A DNA stretch of 60,517 nucleotides from DAINRZ01 sp964634885 (GTDB lineage: Bacteria; Bacteroidota; Ignavibacteria; Kapaibacteriales; UBA2268): the NCBI GenBank assembly GCA_964634885.1, contig CAZWLN010000025.1, positions 1 to 60,517 of the forward strand, given 5' to 3'. The notes under the pieces were generated by a model. The model made no database searches. It worked only from the letters and a program-made list of their open reading frames with translations, and was not told where the DNA came from. The position numbers and the translations under genes were made by a program. Position 1 is the first letter of the stretch; every line of letters starts with the position of its first letter. Positions 41,338-50,186 of this stretch are shown in pieces.

Positions 41338-42699
41338 TTATTTTCCGCTTTTCTTAAAATCCGGTTTAACCGAGTATATTACCCTCAGCTTGGGCCGTTT
41401 ACTTTTGTCGGCGTCTGCTCCGAAAAACACGAACCTGTCGGGCCGGAGATAGACCGTTGTCTCACGCGGCACCAGGTTGATTGTCCTGGGAATGGTGTCG
41501 GAACCTGTGGTCCACAGTTCCAGAGGCTTAATGAACTGGTAAAAAATAAATTTATCTGATCCCAGGTATTTCGCATAGTTCTCGGTAAGTACCGTACCGG
41601 TTCTGCCTTCGTCGAAAGTTACGGCGTAGAGAATGGAGTCCACTGCCAGGTTGCCGAAGTAAGATTTCTCCCTGTCAAGTGTAAGCTCCAGTTCCGCCCT
41701 GTGGATGGACGCAAATTTGGGGATGTGATTGAGGTCGAATGTCAGTTCGCCGCGTGTTGTACGGAATCCCTGGAAAGCAAGGGATTTGTCGTCGTTCAAC
41801 GGTGAGCAGTTGAAAAAGGTACCGTCAAGGACGACTTCCAGCTTGGTCGAATCTTCCGTACCGCTGTCATTTTTAAACCTGATAATAAAATAGGGCTTGT
41901 AAGTAGTATCGCTGTTCGAGGATCCATAGAAGTTCCTAAGGACATTGACCCCCTGCCTGGGTACCAGTCCGATGCCCCAAATGGCGAGAGAATCGGGAAT
42001 ATTCAGGCTGTCCACAGTGCCTCCGGCGGCGATGATGCTGTCGATATTCCTCTGTTTTTTGATCATGTCCATTATCAAATCCCTGGCTTCTTCCAGCTTG
42101 AGATCCACTTTTACCATTGTCGGCAAACTGTCGGTAATGCTGATGGTACCGTTGAACTCACCCAGATGGTCACTGAAATGATCATCGGTGTTCATGCTGT
42201 TTTTTCCACCCGGAAAAACACTCGTGAAATCATCATCGCTGTCCCAGCGTTCTTCGATCTTATAAACATCGAAGGCGAACTGGGTTGTATTGGTGTCTCC
42301 CATCCTGTAGTCCGATGAATACATATACAAAGACACAGATTGGATGTCGCCCCGTTCAAGATGGACAAGAGAATCGGCTGTTGTACCGATCAGCGCCCTG
42401 AAGCTCTCGAACCTCATGAAAGTTACGGCAGCAAGGTCGGGATCGGCACTTGGAGCAAACCCAATCAGGTTGTAAGGGATTTTGAGCATTGGCTCCTGCC
42501 TGTAGTAGTTGGTTGTCGCCCTGATTATCTCGGAGTAAATGTCGGACGACAGGGGATAGACTGAGAGAGTATCATAGACGTACGAATTACCGGCTACTGT
42601 CGGAGAATCGCTGCAAGACTCCATGAAAAGAGCCGACGCGAACAACGTAAGAAAAAAAACAATGGAATTAATTTTCATGAATGGTTTGCATTTTTTCAT
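41338..42699 (-). CDS. Cell-envelope lipoprotein, DUF4270-like
   Basis: A 453-residue lipoprotein. The n-region is MKKCKPFMK, the hydrophobic core INSIVFFLTLFASALF, and the lipidated Cys is in MESCSDSP (Cys about 29). The body has beta-rich carbohydrate- or DNRLRE-like segments (QSVSLYMYSSDYRM; ASIHRAELELTLDR; TVYLRPDRFVFFGA) and resembles DUF4270 proteins of Bacteroidota. With the barrel gene downstream it may form an outer-membrane lipoprotein-porin pair. Start at 42699 is chosen since its Lys residues make a good n-region; 42678 is an alternative. Function unknown. Confidence 0.7.
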   Translation of the reverse strand: MKKCKPFMKINSIVFFLTLFASALFMESCSDSPTVAGNSYVYDTLSVYPLSSDIYSEIIRATTNYYRQEPMLKIPYNLIGFAPSADPDLAAVTFMRFESFRALIGTTADSLVHLERGDIQSVSLYMYSSDYRMGDTNTTQFAFDVYKIEERWDSDDDFTSVFPGGKNSMNTDDHFSDHLGEFNGTISITDSLPTMVKVDLKLEEARDLIMDMIKKQRNIDSIIAAGGTVDSLNIPDSLAIWGIGLVPRQGVNVLRNFYGSSNSDTTYKPYFIIRFKNDSGTEDSTKLEVVLDGTFFNCSPLNDDKSLAFQGFRTTRGELTFDLNHIPKFASIHRAELELTLDREKSYFGNLAVDSILYAVTFDEGRTGTVLTENYAKYLGSDKFIFYQFIKPLELWTTGSDTIPRTINLVPRETTVYLRPDRFVFFGADADKSKRPKLRVIYSVKPDFKKSGK

Positions 42700-42725
42700 A
42701 TTTATCAAATTTTATTATCCTAACC

Positions 42726-44204
42726 TTACAACTCTTTCACCATAGACCGGTATATCTCATCATACTTAATGACCGATTTGTTCCAAGACGTATCAGACTT
42801 CAGAGCATTGTCTGTAATCCTGAGCCAGTTCTCTTTGTTGTCGTAGGCAGCCATGGCTTCATTCACAGCAGCGACAAGAGCCTCCGCCGTGTATTCCTTG
42901 AACGCAAAACCGTTGCCTTTTTTTGTTTTCGCATTGAAGCCGGCGATGAAGTCACTCAAACCGCCGGTATTGCGTACAACCGGTACAGTGCCGTATGCGA
43001 GGGCATATAGTGAATACAGGCCGCTGGGTTCATGCTTGCCGGGCATCAGGAACATATCGGAACCTGCAATGATATTGTGGGTTGTGTTGTCTTCGGGGCC
43101 GATCTTCAGGCCGATCTTTCCGGGGAAAGTACGTGCCAGTTTGCGAAGGTCTTTCTTGATCTCGGTTTCACCTTCACCAAAGATTACCATCTTGACATTG
43201 GACTTCATAAATTCGTTGGCAGCCTCGATGAGTACCGGATAGCCTGCGTCTTCGCAGATGTCGCCGAAGACACCGATGACCGGTGTTTTAGCGTCGTATT
43301 CCAGCCCGAAACTGTTAAGGAGGTCACGTTTGTTGGCATATTTATAATCTATGAAATCGCCTCCGAGCTTTTCTTTGATGGATGTGTCGGTTTCAGGGTT
43401 CCATGTCCAATTGTCGATGCCGACATTCACACCCCGGAACTTGTCTTTCTTTTTCTTCAGCATGGCCGTCAGGCCGTTGCCGAGATCCTTATTGTTCAGT
43501 ATCTCATCGGAGTATGCCTGGCTGATGGTTGTAATGTAGTCGGCATATTGAATGCCGGCTTTCATGAAATTGAATGATTTATCATGAATGAAATTGGCCT
43601 GCTCGGAAGCAGGGAAATTCAGCTTGTCGAAAGTCGATTCGGGAAAGACACCCTGGTCGAGGAAATCATGTATTGTAAACAGGAATTTTGTCTTTTTGAA
43701 CTTGTCGGGAAAGAGTATCTTGGCGTAAGCCGGGATGACAGATGACTGCCAGCCGTTACAGTGTATAATGTCCGGGTACCAGCCGAGAATCATACAGGTT
43801 TCGATTACAGTCCTGCTGAAAAAGATGAACCTTTCGTCGTTGTCGGCGTAGTTGTCGCCTGTTTTCTGGCTGCTGTAAAAGCCTTTCTTAGCGTCGAAAT
43901 ACTTACTGTTTGTAGTAATGTATGCCTGGACTTTTGTGCGGGGGTTGTTCAGAGAGGAGGACTTGACTGTTGCCAGGTCAGAACCTTTGCCGATGGGGAT
44001 TGCAATATCCCTCAGGCGGTTGATCTCGTGAATCTTATTCTTCCGTTCGGACACAACACCGTACTTGGGTAGCATGACACGCAGGTCATGGCCGAAGTCG
44101 CGGACTGCCAGGGAAAACGAATAGGAAATGTCTGCTAGTATCCCTACCTTGGCGAAAGGTATTATCTCGCTCGTAACATATAATATACTTAATTGCTTAG
44201 CCAT
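42726..44204 (-). CDS. glgA: Glycogen/starch synthase-like GT5 protein (GlgA)
   Basis: The 492-residue GT-B glycosyltransferase starts MAKQLSILYVTSEIIPFAKV and has CNGWQSSVIPAYAK, TIHDF, ITTISQAYSDEI, VNVGIDNWTWNPETD, a C-terminal domain with GVFGDICEDAGYPVL and DMFLMPGKHEPSGLYSLYAL followed by YGTVPVVRNTGGL. This matches glycogen synthase, which extends alpha-1,4-glucan from ADP-glucose. Two conserved places differ: the ADP-binding K-x-G-G-L is K19-V-G-I-L23, and EPCGL is EPSGL. The usual DHDWxT histidine context is replaced by HCNGW. Activity may be altered. First gene of the seven-gene minus-strand run; no other glycogen gene is adjacent. Confidence 0.82.
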   Translation of the reverse strand: MAKQLSILYVTSEIIPFAKVGILADISYSFSLAVRDFGHDLRVMLPKYGVVSERKNKIHEINRLRDIAIPIGKGSDLATVKSSSLNNPRTKVQAYITTNSKYFDAKKGFYSSQKTGDNYADNDERFIFFSRTVIETCMILGWYPDIIHCNGWQSSVIPAYAKILFPDKFKKTKFLFTIHDFLDQGVFPESTFDKLNFPASEQANFIHDKSFNFMKAGIQYADYITTISQAYSDEILNNKDLGNGLTAMLKKKKDKFRGVNVGIDNWTWNPETDTSIKEKLGGDFIDYKYANKRDLLNSFGLEYDAKTPVIGVFGDICEDAGYPVLIEAANEFMKSNVKMVIFGEGETEIKKDLRKLARTFPGKIGLKIGPEDNTTHNIIAGSDMFLMPGKHEPSGLYSLYALAYGTVPVVRNTGGLSDFIAGFNAKTKKGNGFAFKEYTAEALVAAVNEAMAAYDNKENWLRITDNALKSDTSWNKSVIKYDEIYRSMVKEL

Positions 44205-44438
44205 TTTGCCATTATTAATAATTAATTTTAAATTACAACTAAATTAAAAATACAAATTTAGCTAAAAATACCTAATTATTGAAATTTAATGTTTCCTTAT
44301 CTATTAAAAACAACACTCCGCTTCCATCATTTTTATACCATTTGTCCGTTGTTTGAACGTCTTAAGCGATAATTTATTATTAACTATAATATTTTTTAAT
44401 ATATTGCAATTTTTTATAAACTGGATTTGAAAATTTGA

Positions 44439-44777
44439 ATGCCGAAAAAGATAAGCATATATGACATTGAGGAAGGAATGATCGCCGCAGAGCCTGTCAT
44501 CAACAATTACAGGCAAACACTTCTCAAAGCCGGAACCGTACTCAGGGACTCGCACAAGAACCTCCTGAAAACGTGGAACATTCTTTCCATCAGGATCAAA
44601 GCCGACGAAGACGACGAAGTCTCAGACCTCGGTGTCGAACTGCAACAACTGTGCATAGAAAGACTGTCAAAAAGAATGGCCTGGAAACCCAGGAATGAAT
44701 ATGAAAGGGCGATAGTCCATCTTGGCATCCTGAGGGCTGCTCAAATCATTCAAAAGAAAGAGAATAAATCCCTATGA
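44439..44777 (+). CDS. DUF3391-like small signalling protein
   Basis: The 112-residue protein reads ISIYDIEEGMIAAEPVINNY, RQTLLKAGTVLRDSHKNLLK and TWNILSIRIKA. This is the N-terminal module (DUF3391) normally found at the front of HD-GYP c-di-GMP phosphodiesterases, but here it stands alone. The remaining 50 residues are helical (QLCIERLSKRMAWKPR). The stop overlaps the start of the HDOD gene in ATGA form (44774-44777), so translation is coupled. It may act as a partner domain for the HDOD protein. No HD-GYP domain is attached. Confidence 0.7.
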   Translation: MPKKISIYDIEEGMIAAEPVINNYRQTLLKAGTVLRDSHKNLLKTWNILSIRIKADEDDEVSDLGVELQQLCIERLSKRMAWKPRNEYERAIVHLGILRAAQIIQKKENKSL

Positions 44778-45625
44778 TAAAAGTTGAAGATATCGTCGAG
44801 CAGGTAGAGGAGTTCCCCACACTCCCGACAATATACACTACGCTGCTGGAAGTAATGGCAAACCCCCGTTCTACCGTTGCTGACGTTGCTAACATCATCT
44901 CGCAGGACATTGCCTCCTCGACAAAGATATTGAAAGCTGTCAACTCCCCTATCTATCATCTTCAGTGCGAAGTGGACACCATCTCCCAGGCCATTTTCTA
45001 CATTGGTTTCAACGAAGTGAAGAACTTAGTCATCACCCTTTCCATCATGGATATTTTCTATGAGAAACACTCCGAGGCCAAGTTCAACCTCATCGATCTC
45101 TGGAAACACTCCATTGCCGTCGGAGTCATCACCCGCATCATCGGCCAGCTCATCGGCATCAAGAACATAGAAAACTTTTTCCTCTCCGGTGTCATTCACG
45201 ACATCGGCAAGCTCTTCTTCCTGAAATCTATGAAAAAGGAATACTTTAAAGTAGTCAATTATGTTCTGGAAAACAACGTAACCATACAGGAAGCAGAAGA
45301 GCAGTTGATGGGGTTCAACCACATGCAGGTCGGCACACTAATCGCTAAGAAGTGGAAGCTGCCGACGACGATTACTAACTCCATACAGTACCACAGCACA
45401 GGCAAAGTGAAAGACCAGATCGACATACAGGCCAGTTGTGTCCACCTGGCCAATATAATCGCCCGCATAATGGAGTTCGGCTTTCCGGGCGACAACCTCG
45501 TCCACCAGCCTAACATTGAGATATGGAAAATTTTGAATATTGATCCGGGAGCCTATCCTCAGATTTTACCCAAAATTGTCGATAACTATGAGCAGTCGTT
45601 GTCGATTTTGTTATTGAATGAGTAA
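44774..45625 (+). CDS. HDOD-domain signalling protein
   Basis: A 283-residue HDOD protein: FPTLPTIYTTLLEVMANPRS, DVANIISQDIASSTKILKAV and NSPIYH at the start, then ISQAIFYIGFNEVKNLVITL, LWKHSIAVGVITRII and GVIHDIGKLFFL. HDOD proteins resemble HD phosphohydrolases and act as regulators in c-di-GMP, chemotaxis and motility pathways. Here an HD pair (VIHDIGK) and following LMGFNHMQVGTLIAKKWKLP are kept, so hydrolase activity cannot be excluded. It overlaps both neighbours by 4 and 8 bases, which points to a fixed stoichiometry. Confidence 0.9.
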   Translation: MIKVEDIVEQVEEFPTLPTIYTTLLEVMANPRSTVADVANIISQDIASSTKILKAVNSPIYHLQCEVDTISQAIFYIGFNEVKNLVITLSIMDIFYEKHSEAKFNLIDLWKHSIAVGVITRIIGQLIGIKNIENFFLSGVIHDIGKLFFLKSMKKEYFKVVNYVLENNVTIQEAEEQLMGFNHMQVGTLIAKKWKLPTTITNSIQYHSTGKVKDQIDIQASCVHLANIIARIMEFGFPGDNLVHQPNIEIWKILNIDPGAYPQILPKIVDNYEQSLSILLLNE

Positions 45626-46940
45626 GAATTATTATAAATTGCTATTTATGAGTGAGCTTTATCAAATAGAAAAAAAATATACGGACTTCTTCGAATCCAT
45701 CGAAGAGTATTCACGCCAGAGGCTTAACGACGACAGGGTTTCCAACGTCATCTCCCTGGGACTCGGCGTTTACACCAAATACGAAGATGTCCGTTTCTCT
45801 GCTCTGTACCTGATCGACGAAGAAACTTTCGAGTTCAATTACAGCAGCAGCATCCCAACAATCAAACCGGAAACTGCCGGAAAAATATTCCAGGCCCTGG
45901 TTGACAACGACACTGTCGGAACATGCCTGCGAAACGCCTCCGTTGCCTATTTTCCTAACGACAACAAAGAGATTTACAAAAACTATTACCTCATCGTGCC
46001 GCTCATCGCTTCTAACGGCATCCTGGGAATTGTACTGCTCAGCCTGAGCAAACCTCCGTGCAACATGGAACAGATGTTCTTCCGTATGATCGGCATCATG
46101 TCCAACCTGTTTGCAGCTACTATCGAGTCCACCTTTAAAGAAATCAAACTCAAAAAAGCCGAACAACTGCTCGATCAGAAGGTTGCTTTCAGGACCATCA
46201 GCCTCGTGGAAAGCCGCAAACAGCTTGAGGACCAGTTCGAGAGCCTTCGGACGGACCTGAGCTCTTCCATGCCCCATGAAGTGCGTACTCCCATCTTCAA
46301 TATACTCGGTTACAGCGACCTGCTGATGAAGAAATTCAAGAAGTCAGGCGAGGATGAAGACACTGTCAGTATGCTCCAGAACGTAAGGCTCTCCGCGGAA
46401 AGGCTGAAGAGGCTCTTCGAGAATTATCTCTATTACTCTCACCTGACAATACTTTCGACAAACTATTCCGAGATAATGAAAGTACGTACACAGAAAGTCA
46501 TCTCGGCCGAATCAGTAATTCACGAGTCTGCCTGGGATATGGCTTCCAACAGGAACAGGCTCGAAGACCTTCAACTCAACCTTGCCGACGCTCCAATCGC
46601 CATCTCTGAAACATACCTTCGTAAACTGCTCGAGGAAATTCTCGACAACTGCTTCAAATTCTCCGACAAAGGTACGCCGGTCGAGATTACTACGAGAGTC
46701 AACAACGAGATGTATGAGATGACATTCAGGGACAGCGGCAGAGGTATGACCGAAGACCAGATCAGGAACATCAATGCATATATGCAGTTCGACCGCGGTA
46801 CGCATGAACAGCAGGGCTCGGGACTGGGAATGACCATCGCCAGGAAGATCGTGGACATTCACGAAGGACAGTTCGAGCTGGAAAGCACCATCGACGAGTA
46901 CACCATTTTCAGGATTGCCCTGCCGATTGCCCTGGGCTAA
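45618..46940 (+). CDS. Soluble GAF-type sensor histidine kinase
   Basis: The 440-residue kinase has no transmembrane segment. Residues about 25-185 look like a GAF sensor (SALYLIDEETFEFNYSSSIP; VPLIASNGILGIVLLSLSKP). A coiled coil leads to the HisKA box SMPHEVRTPIFNILGYSDLL with His220, and the HATPase domain has LLEEILDNCFKFSDKGTPVE (N box), FRDSGRGMTEDQI (G1), and GSGLGMTIARKIVDIHEGQF (G2). No receiver domain or response regulator lies near. With DUF3391-like and HDOD genes it forms a three-gene coupled unit, in which the HDOD protein may be the regulated output. A second possible ATG is at 45648. Confidence 0.9.
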   Translation: MSKNYYKLLFMSELYQIEKKYTDFFESIEEYSRQRLNDDRVSNVISLGLGVYTKYEDVRFSALYLIDEETFEFNYSSSIPTIKPETAGKIFQALVDNDTVGTCLRNASVAYFPNDNKEIYKNYYLIVPLIASNGILGIVLLSLSKPPCNMEQMFFRMIGIMSNLFAATIESTFKEIKLKKAEQLLDQKVAFRTISLVESRKQLEDQFESLRTDLSSSMPHEVRTPIFNILGYSDLLMKKFKKSGEDEDTVSMLQNVRLSAERLKRLFENYLYYSHLTILSTNYSEIMKVRTQKVISAESVIHESAWDMASNRNRLEDLQLNLADAPIAISETYLRKLLEEILDNCFKFSDKGTPVEITTRVNNEMYEMTFRDSGRGMTEDQIRNINAYMQFDRGTHEQQGSGLGMTIARKIVDIHEGQFELESTIDEYTIFRIALPIALG

Positions 46941-47154
46941 GGCCTTTTGGTCCGGAGACACAGGGCTGCAATTGATTTCTGAACCCCGATTTCGTTCCAG
47001 GAATTTGAAGAGAACAATACCTGTTTTTGTACGGCGGCCATAAACGGCTTATTTCGCAACCACTTACAACAATGTGAACAATTAGTAATTGGTATTTAAT
47101 CATTTTTTTTCTATCTTGTAAAAGAGTTAATTGTATAATTATTTGTAAGTGCTT

Positions 47155-47970
47155 ATGAAATATATAAATGTGCTGATTCTATTCTTTGGCTTCTTACTCG
47201 CTCAGTCGGCGTTCAGCCCCGAATGTGCAGAGGCAAAAAACAGGAAATCCGGGTCAAAATCCCACCATCATACATCTAAACACAGTAAATCCCAAAAATA
47301 TGAAAGCAGGGAGACATCCAGGCAGCTGGTTCGTATGTCTATGGCCCTGCTCAGGCAGTACTGCCCCGAATATGCCCAGAAAAACGCCAGGGCTGCAATG
47401 AACTATGTAGAGCGCAAAGCCGCATACATGGACCATTTCAATGAACAGGACTTTGCCTACACTCTCGACAAACTTTCCTACTATACATTCGACAACCTGC
47501 TTTACGAGTATCTCACCGGCGACGGTGACGATGAGATGGAAGAATCGGTTTTTGACGATGTCAGTCTCCGTATCAGGGCCATCAGGAACATCAACTCCTG
47601 GCTCGGTACACCGTACCGGTACGCCGGCCGCAACCGCAAAGGGATTGATTGCTCCAATTTCACCTCGATGATCTACAGCGACATCGTAGGTGAGTATTTC
47701 CCTGCCGGAGCCGACGCGCAGTCCCGCATGTTCAAGCCCATCAGGAAGCTCGACGACCTCCGTTTCGGCGATATTATGTTTTTCGCTTCATCCTCCCGGT
47801 CAAACAGAATTGGCCATTCCGCCATTTATATCGGCAACGGATTGTTCGCCCATTCTTCCTCCTACAAGAAGCGCGGAGTAATGTACACCCACATCTCCGA
47901 ATCCAGGTATATGGACAGGTTCCAGTTCGCCGGCAGGCTGCTCAAATCGCGTTGGACTCCAGTAACATAA
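47155..47970 (+). CDS. NlpC/P60-family peptidoglycan endopeptidase
   Basis: A 271-residue secreted cysteine peptidase. Signal peptide at residues 1-26 (MKYINVLILFFGFLLAQSAF). A basic His/Ser/Lys-rich linker follows (KNRKSGSKSHHHTSKHSKSQ), then a helical region. The catalytic domain (about 145-270) has GTPYRYAGRNRKGIDCSNFT with Cys166, RFGDIMFF, and RIGHSAIYIGNGLFAHSSSY with His221 and a third polar residue nearby. It cleaves gamma-D-Glu-diaminopimelate-type bonds. The ATG at 47155 is preferred over the GTG at 47149. Confidence 0.92.
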   Translation: MKYINVLILFFGFLLAQSAFSPECAEAKNRKSGSKSHHHTSKHSKSQKYESRETSRQLVRMSMALLRQYCPEYAQKNARAAMNYVERKAAYMDHFNEQDFAYTLDKLSYYTFDNLLYEYLTGDGDDEMEESVFDDVSLRIRAIRNINSWLGTPYRYAGRNRKGIDCSNFTSMIYSDIVGEYFPAGADAQSRMFKPIRKLDDLRFGDIMFFASSSRSNRIGHSAIYIGNGLFAHSSSYKKRGVMYTHISESRYMDRFQFAGRLLKSRWTPVT

Positions 47971-48006
47971 CTGCACAATGAGGCAATTACGGATATAGCT
48001 CAGCTA

Positions 48007-48993
48007 TTGGCAAGAGGTTCCGTTGCTGTCGTCAGGACCGACAGGCTCGGCGACATGGTACTGACTCTTCCTTTGTGCCGGGCAATCAGGGAAGAATTTC
48101 CGGGATGCAAACTGACACTCATTGCCAGGTCCTATGTTGAACCGCTGCTCGAAAACTGTCCCGCAATTGACGAGGCAATATATATTGATAATTATTCCGG
48201 GGGCATTAAGGAAATATTCAGCTCCCGGCGCTTTGACGCCGCTTTCTTCCCAAGGCCAAGGTATGATGAAGCAATGGCTGCTTTCACATCGAAAGTAAAA
48301 CTCAGGGTAGGCAGCGCCTATCGCCTGTACTCCCTTCTCTTCAACCACAGGATTTTCGACCACAGGCGAAAAGGCATATACCACGAAGCCGAGTATAATG
48401 TCCGCCTTCTTTCTGTACTTATGGGAAAAGAACTGGAAACGAAGCTTGTAAGGCCATTCGTATGTCCCGCCGCTAAGGCTGAAACAGACATACTTCTCAG
48501 GGAGAACGGCCTGGCAGGAACCGACTACATAATACTCCATCCCGGCAGCGGCGGTTCATCGAGGGACTGGCCTACACAGTCTTTCGCCGGACTGGCTGAA
48601 CTGTTAAGCGTTAACAATTACCGCATTATTACTACCGGCATAGCTTCGGAAGCGCCTTCCTGTAAGGCAATTTCAGAACGCTCACCAGGCATTGTCAACC
48701 TGTGCGGCAGGCTGGACATGAGAGGTATGATTGCACTGATCGAAGGTGCAAAGCTGCTTGTAGCCAACTCCACAGGCATGCTCCATGTGGCGGCGGCATT
48801 AGGTACGCCAGTTGTGGGACTTTTCCCCAATACTTCCGAAATCAGCGGGCGCAGATGGGGCCCTTACTCGGCCAATTCAGCCGTTGTGTCGCCTCCGGAC
48901 GGAGACAGCGAGGCAAAGGACGACATGAGGCTAATCAGCCCGGAGACGGTCTTTCATGCTGCTGTGAAACTGCTCGAAGGTCAGAAGTCGTAA
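48007..48993 (+). CDS. GT9-family heptosyltransferase-like glycosyltransferase
   Basis: The 328-residue GT-B enzyme starts VAVVRTDRLGDMVLTLPLCR and has CKLTLIARSYVEPLLENCPA, IILHPGSGGSSRDWPTQSFA, LCGRLDMRGMIALIEGAKLL, and VANSTGMLHVAAALGTPVVG, the signatures of family 9 (WaaC/WaaF/WaaQ). It would add heptose or a similar sugar to lipopolysaccharide core. The expected start region has no ATG in frame: the frame opens at a stop at 47968, and TTG at 48007 is the best start. Its last 13 bases overlap the end of the convergent propeller gene. Confidence 0.88.
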   Translation: MARGSVAVVRTDRLGDMVLTLPLCRAIREEFPGCKLTLIARSYVEPLLENCPAIDEAIYIDNYSGGIKEIFSSRRFDAAFFPRPRYDEAMAAFTSKVKLRVGSAYRLYSLLFNHRIFDHRRKGIYHEAEYNVRLLSVLMGKELETKLVRPFVCPAAKAETDILLRENGLAGTDYIILHPGSGGSSRDWPTQSFAGLAELLSVNNYRIITTGIASEAPSCKAISERSPGIVNLCGRLDMRGMIALIEGAKLLVANSTGMLHVAAALGTPVVGLFPNTSEISGRRWGPYSANSAVVSPPDGDSEAKDDMRLISPETVFHAAVKLLEGQKS

Positions 48994-49985
48994 ATATCTG
49001 TTGTTTTCCAGGTGCCCGTGGCGGGATTGAACCGGCAAACCTGCCTGCCGTCCAGCGCAATCCAGATTAAGCCCTTTGTGTCGGCAGCAATGCACGTAAC
49101 TTCATCGCTTTTCAATCCTGAATTACTGCTGTTGTAGAATACCCAGTCGGTACCGTTAAAACTGGCAATACCGGAACTTCTCATGGCAATCCACTTCTTG
49201 TCGGTCGAATCGATGCAGATGGAGTAAACATTGTCGCTTGGCAGTATCTTCGATGTCTCGGTAATGGTGTACCAGCTGTCGTCTTTTCTGTATGCCAGTC
49301 CGTAGGAGCCTGTAAGCCAAAGGTTGTTCATGTTGTCGAAAACAATTTCATTCAGGGAGTAATCCGAAAGGACAAAATCGTCAGAAGTATAGTACTGGGA
49401 GTAACTTCCATCGGTTGAGTATTTGAACAGCCCTCCACGTGTAATAGCCCAGACACTGCCTTCCTTGTCGATTGTGATATGAGTAATATAATTGGCTAAT
49501 TTGACAAATTCGTCATCCTCCTGGCCGGGATACCTCATGATATTGATACAGGTGTCGCCGTCATAGTACCATGCGCCTTCGCCGTAAGTACCGGCCCAGA
49601 CGTTGTCGTACTTGTCCACCGCAACATAGGAAACCTTGAGCTGATCGAAATATGTATTGGTAGTGTTTATGGTAATGAAATTCTTGCCGTCAAACTTCAC
49701 CAATCCTCCGTAAGTAGCAATCCAGGCGTTGTTCTTCGAGTCAAAGTCAATCGAAGTGATGAAATTGTGTGCTATTGCCGAATTGGAAGTACGGTAGTTC
49801 TTCCATTTGCTCCCGTCGTAAAAGACAATGCCGAAATTGGTTGTCCCGAACCAGATATTGCCCTGCCTGTCGATGCAAATATCGGTAATTCCGTCTTCGT
49901 AGGAGACGACCGTTTGGTTCGTGTCTTCACAGGACACAAAAAGGAAACCGATTGCTATTAAAAACACTATCCTGAAAATCTTCAT
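48981..49985 (-). CDS. Two-component-type beta-propeller lipoprotein
   Basis: The 334-residue lipoprotein (MKIFRIVFLIAIGFLFVSCE, lipidated Cys19) consists of seven or so propeller blades with the pattern ITxIxxDxxxNxWxGTxxxGLxxxDG: ITDICIDRQGNIWFGTTNFG, FITSIDFDSKNNAWIATYGG, VAVDKYDNVWAGTYGEG, ITIDKEGSVWAITRGG, VYSICIDSTDKKWIAMRSSG and VTCIAADTKGLIWIALDGRQ. This repeat is the Reg_prop type, known from hybrid two-component sensors, but no kinase or membrane helix follows, so it is a free-standing envelope propeller. Ligand unknown. Confidence 0.85.
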   Translation of the reverse strand: MKIFRIVFLIAIGFLFVSCEDTNQTVVSYEDGITDICIDRQGNIWFGTTNFGIVFYDGSKWKNYRTSNSAIAHNFITSIDFDSKNNAWIATYGGLVKFDGKNFITINTTNTYFDQLKVSYVAVDKYDNVWAGTYGEGAWYYDGDTCINIMRYPGQEDDEFVKLANYITHITIDKEGSVWAITRGGLFKYSTDGSYSQYYTSDDFVLSDYSLNEIVFDNMNNLWLTGSYGLAYRKDDSWYTITETSKILPSDNVYSICIDSTDKKWIAMRSSGIASFNGTDWVFYNSSNSGLKSDEVTCIAADTKGLIWIALDGRQVCRFNPATGTWKTTDIYDF

Positions 49986-50186
49986 ACTACCGACCTTAAT
50001 TCTAAGAATATTCTACCCAAAATTTACTATTTCCTGAAAACGTTTAAATATTTGTAAATATTTTAGAATCCATTCTTCATTTTCCTAATTCTTGTTAATA
50101 TTTGGAATATTTAATAGCTTTGTAAATAAAAAAATGGAAAAACAAATGAATTTGATATATAAAATAAAAAATACAGGAAGTGAATT

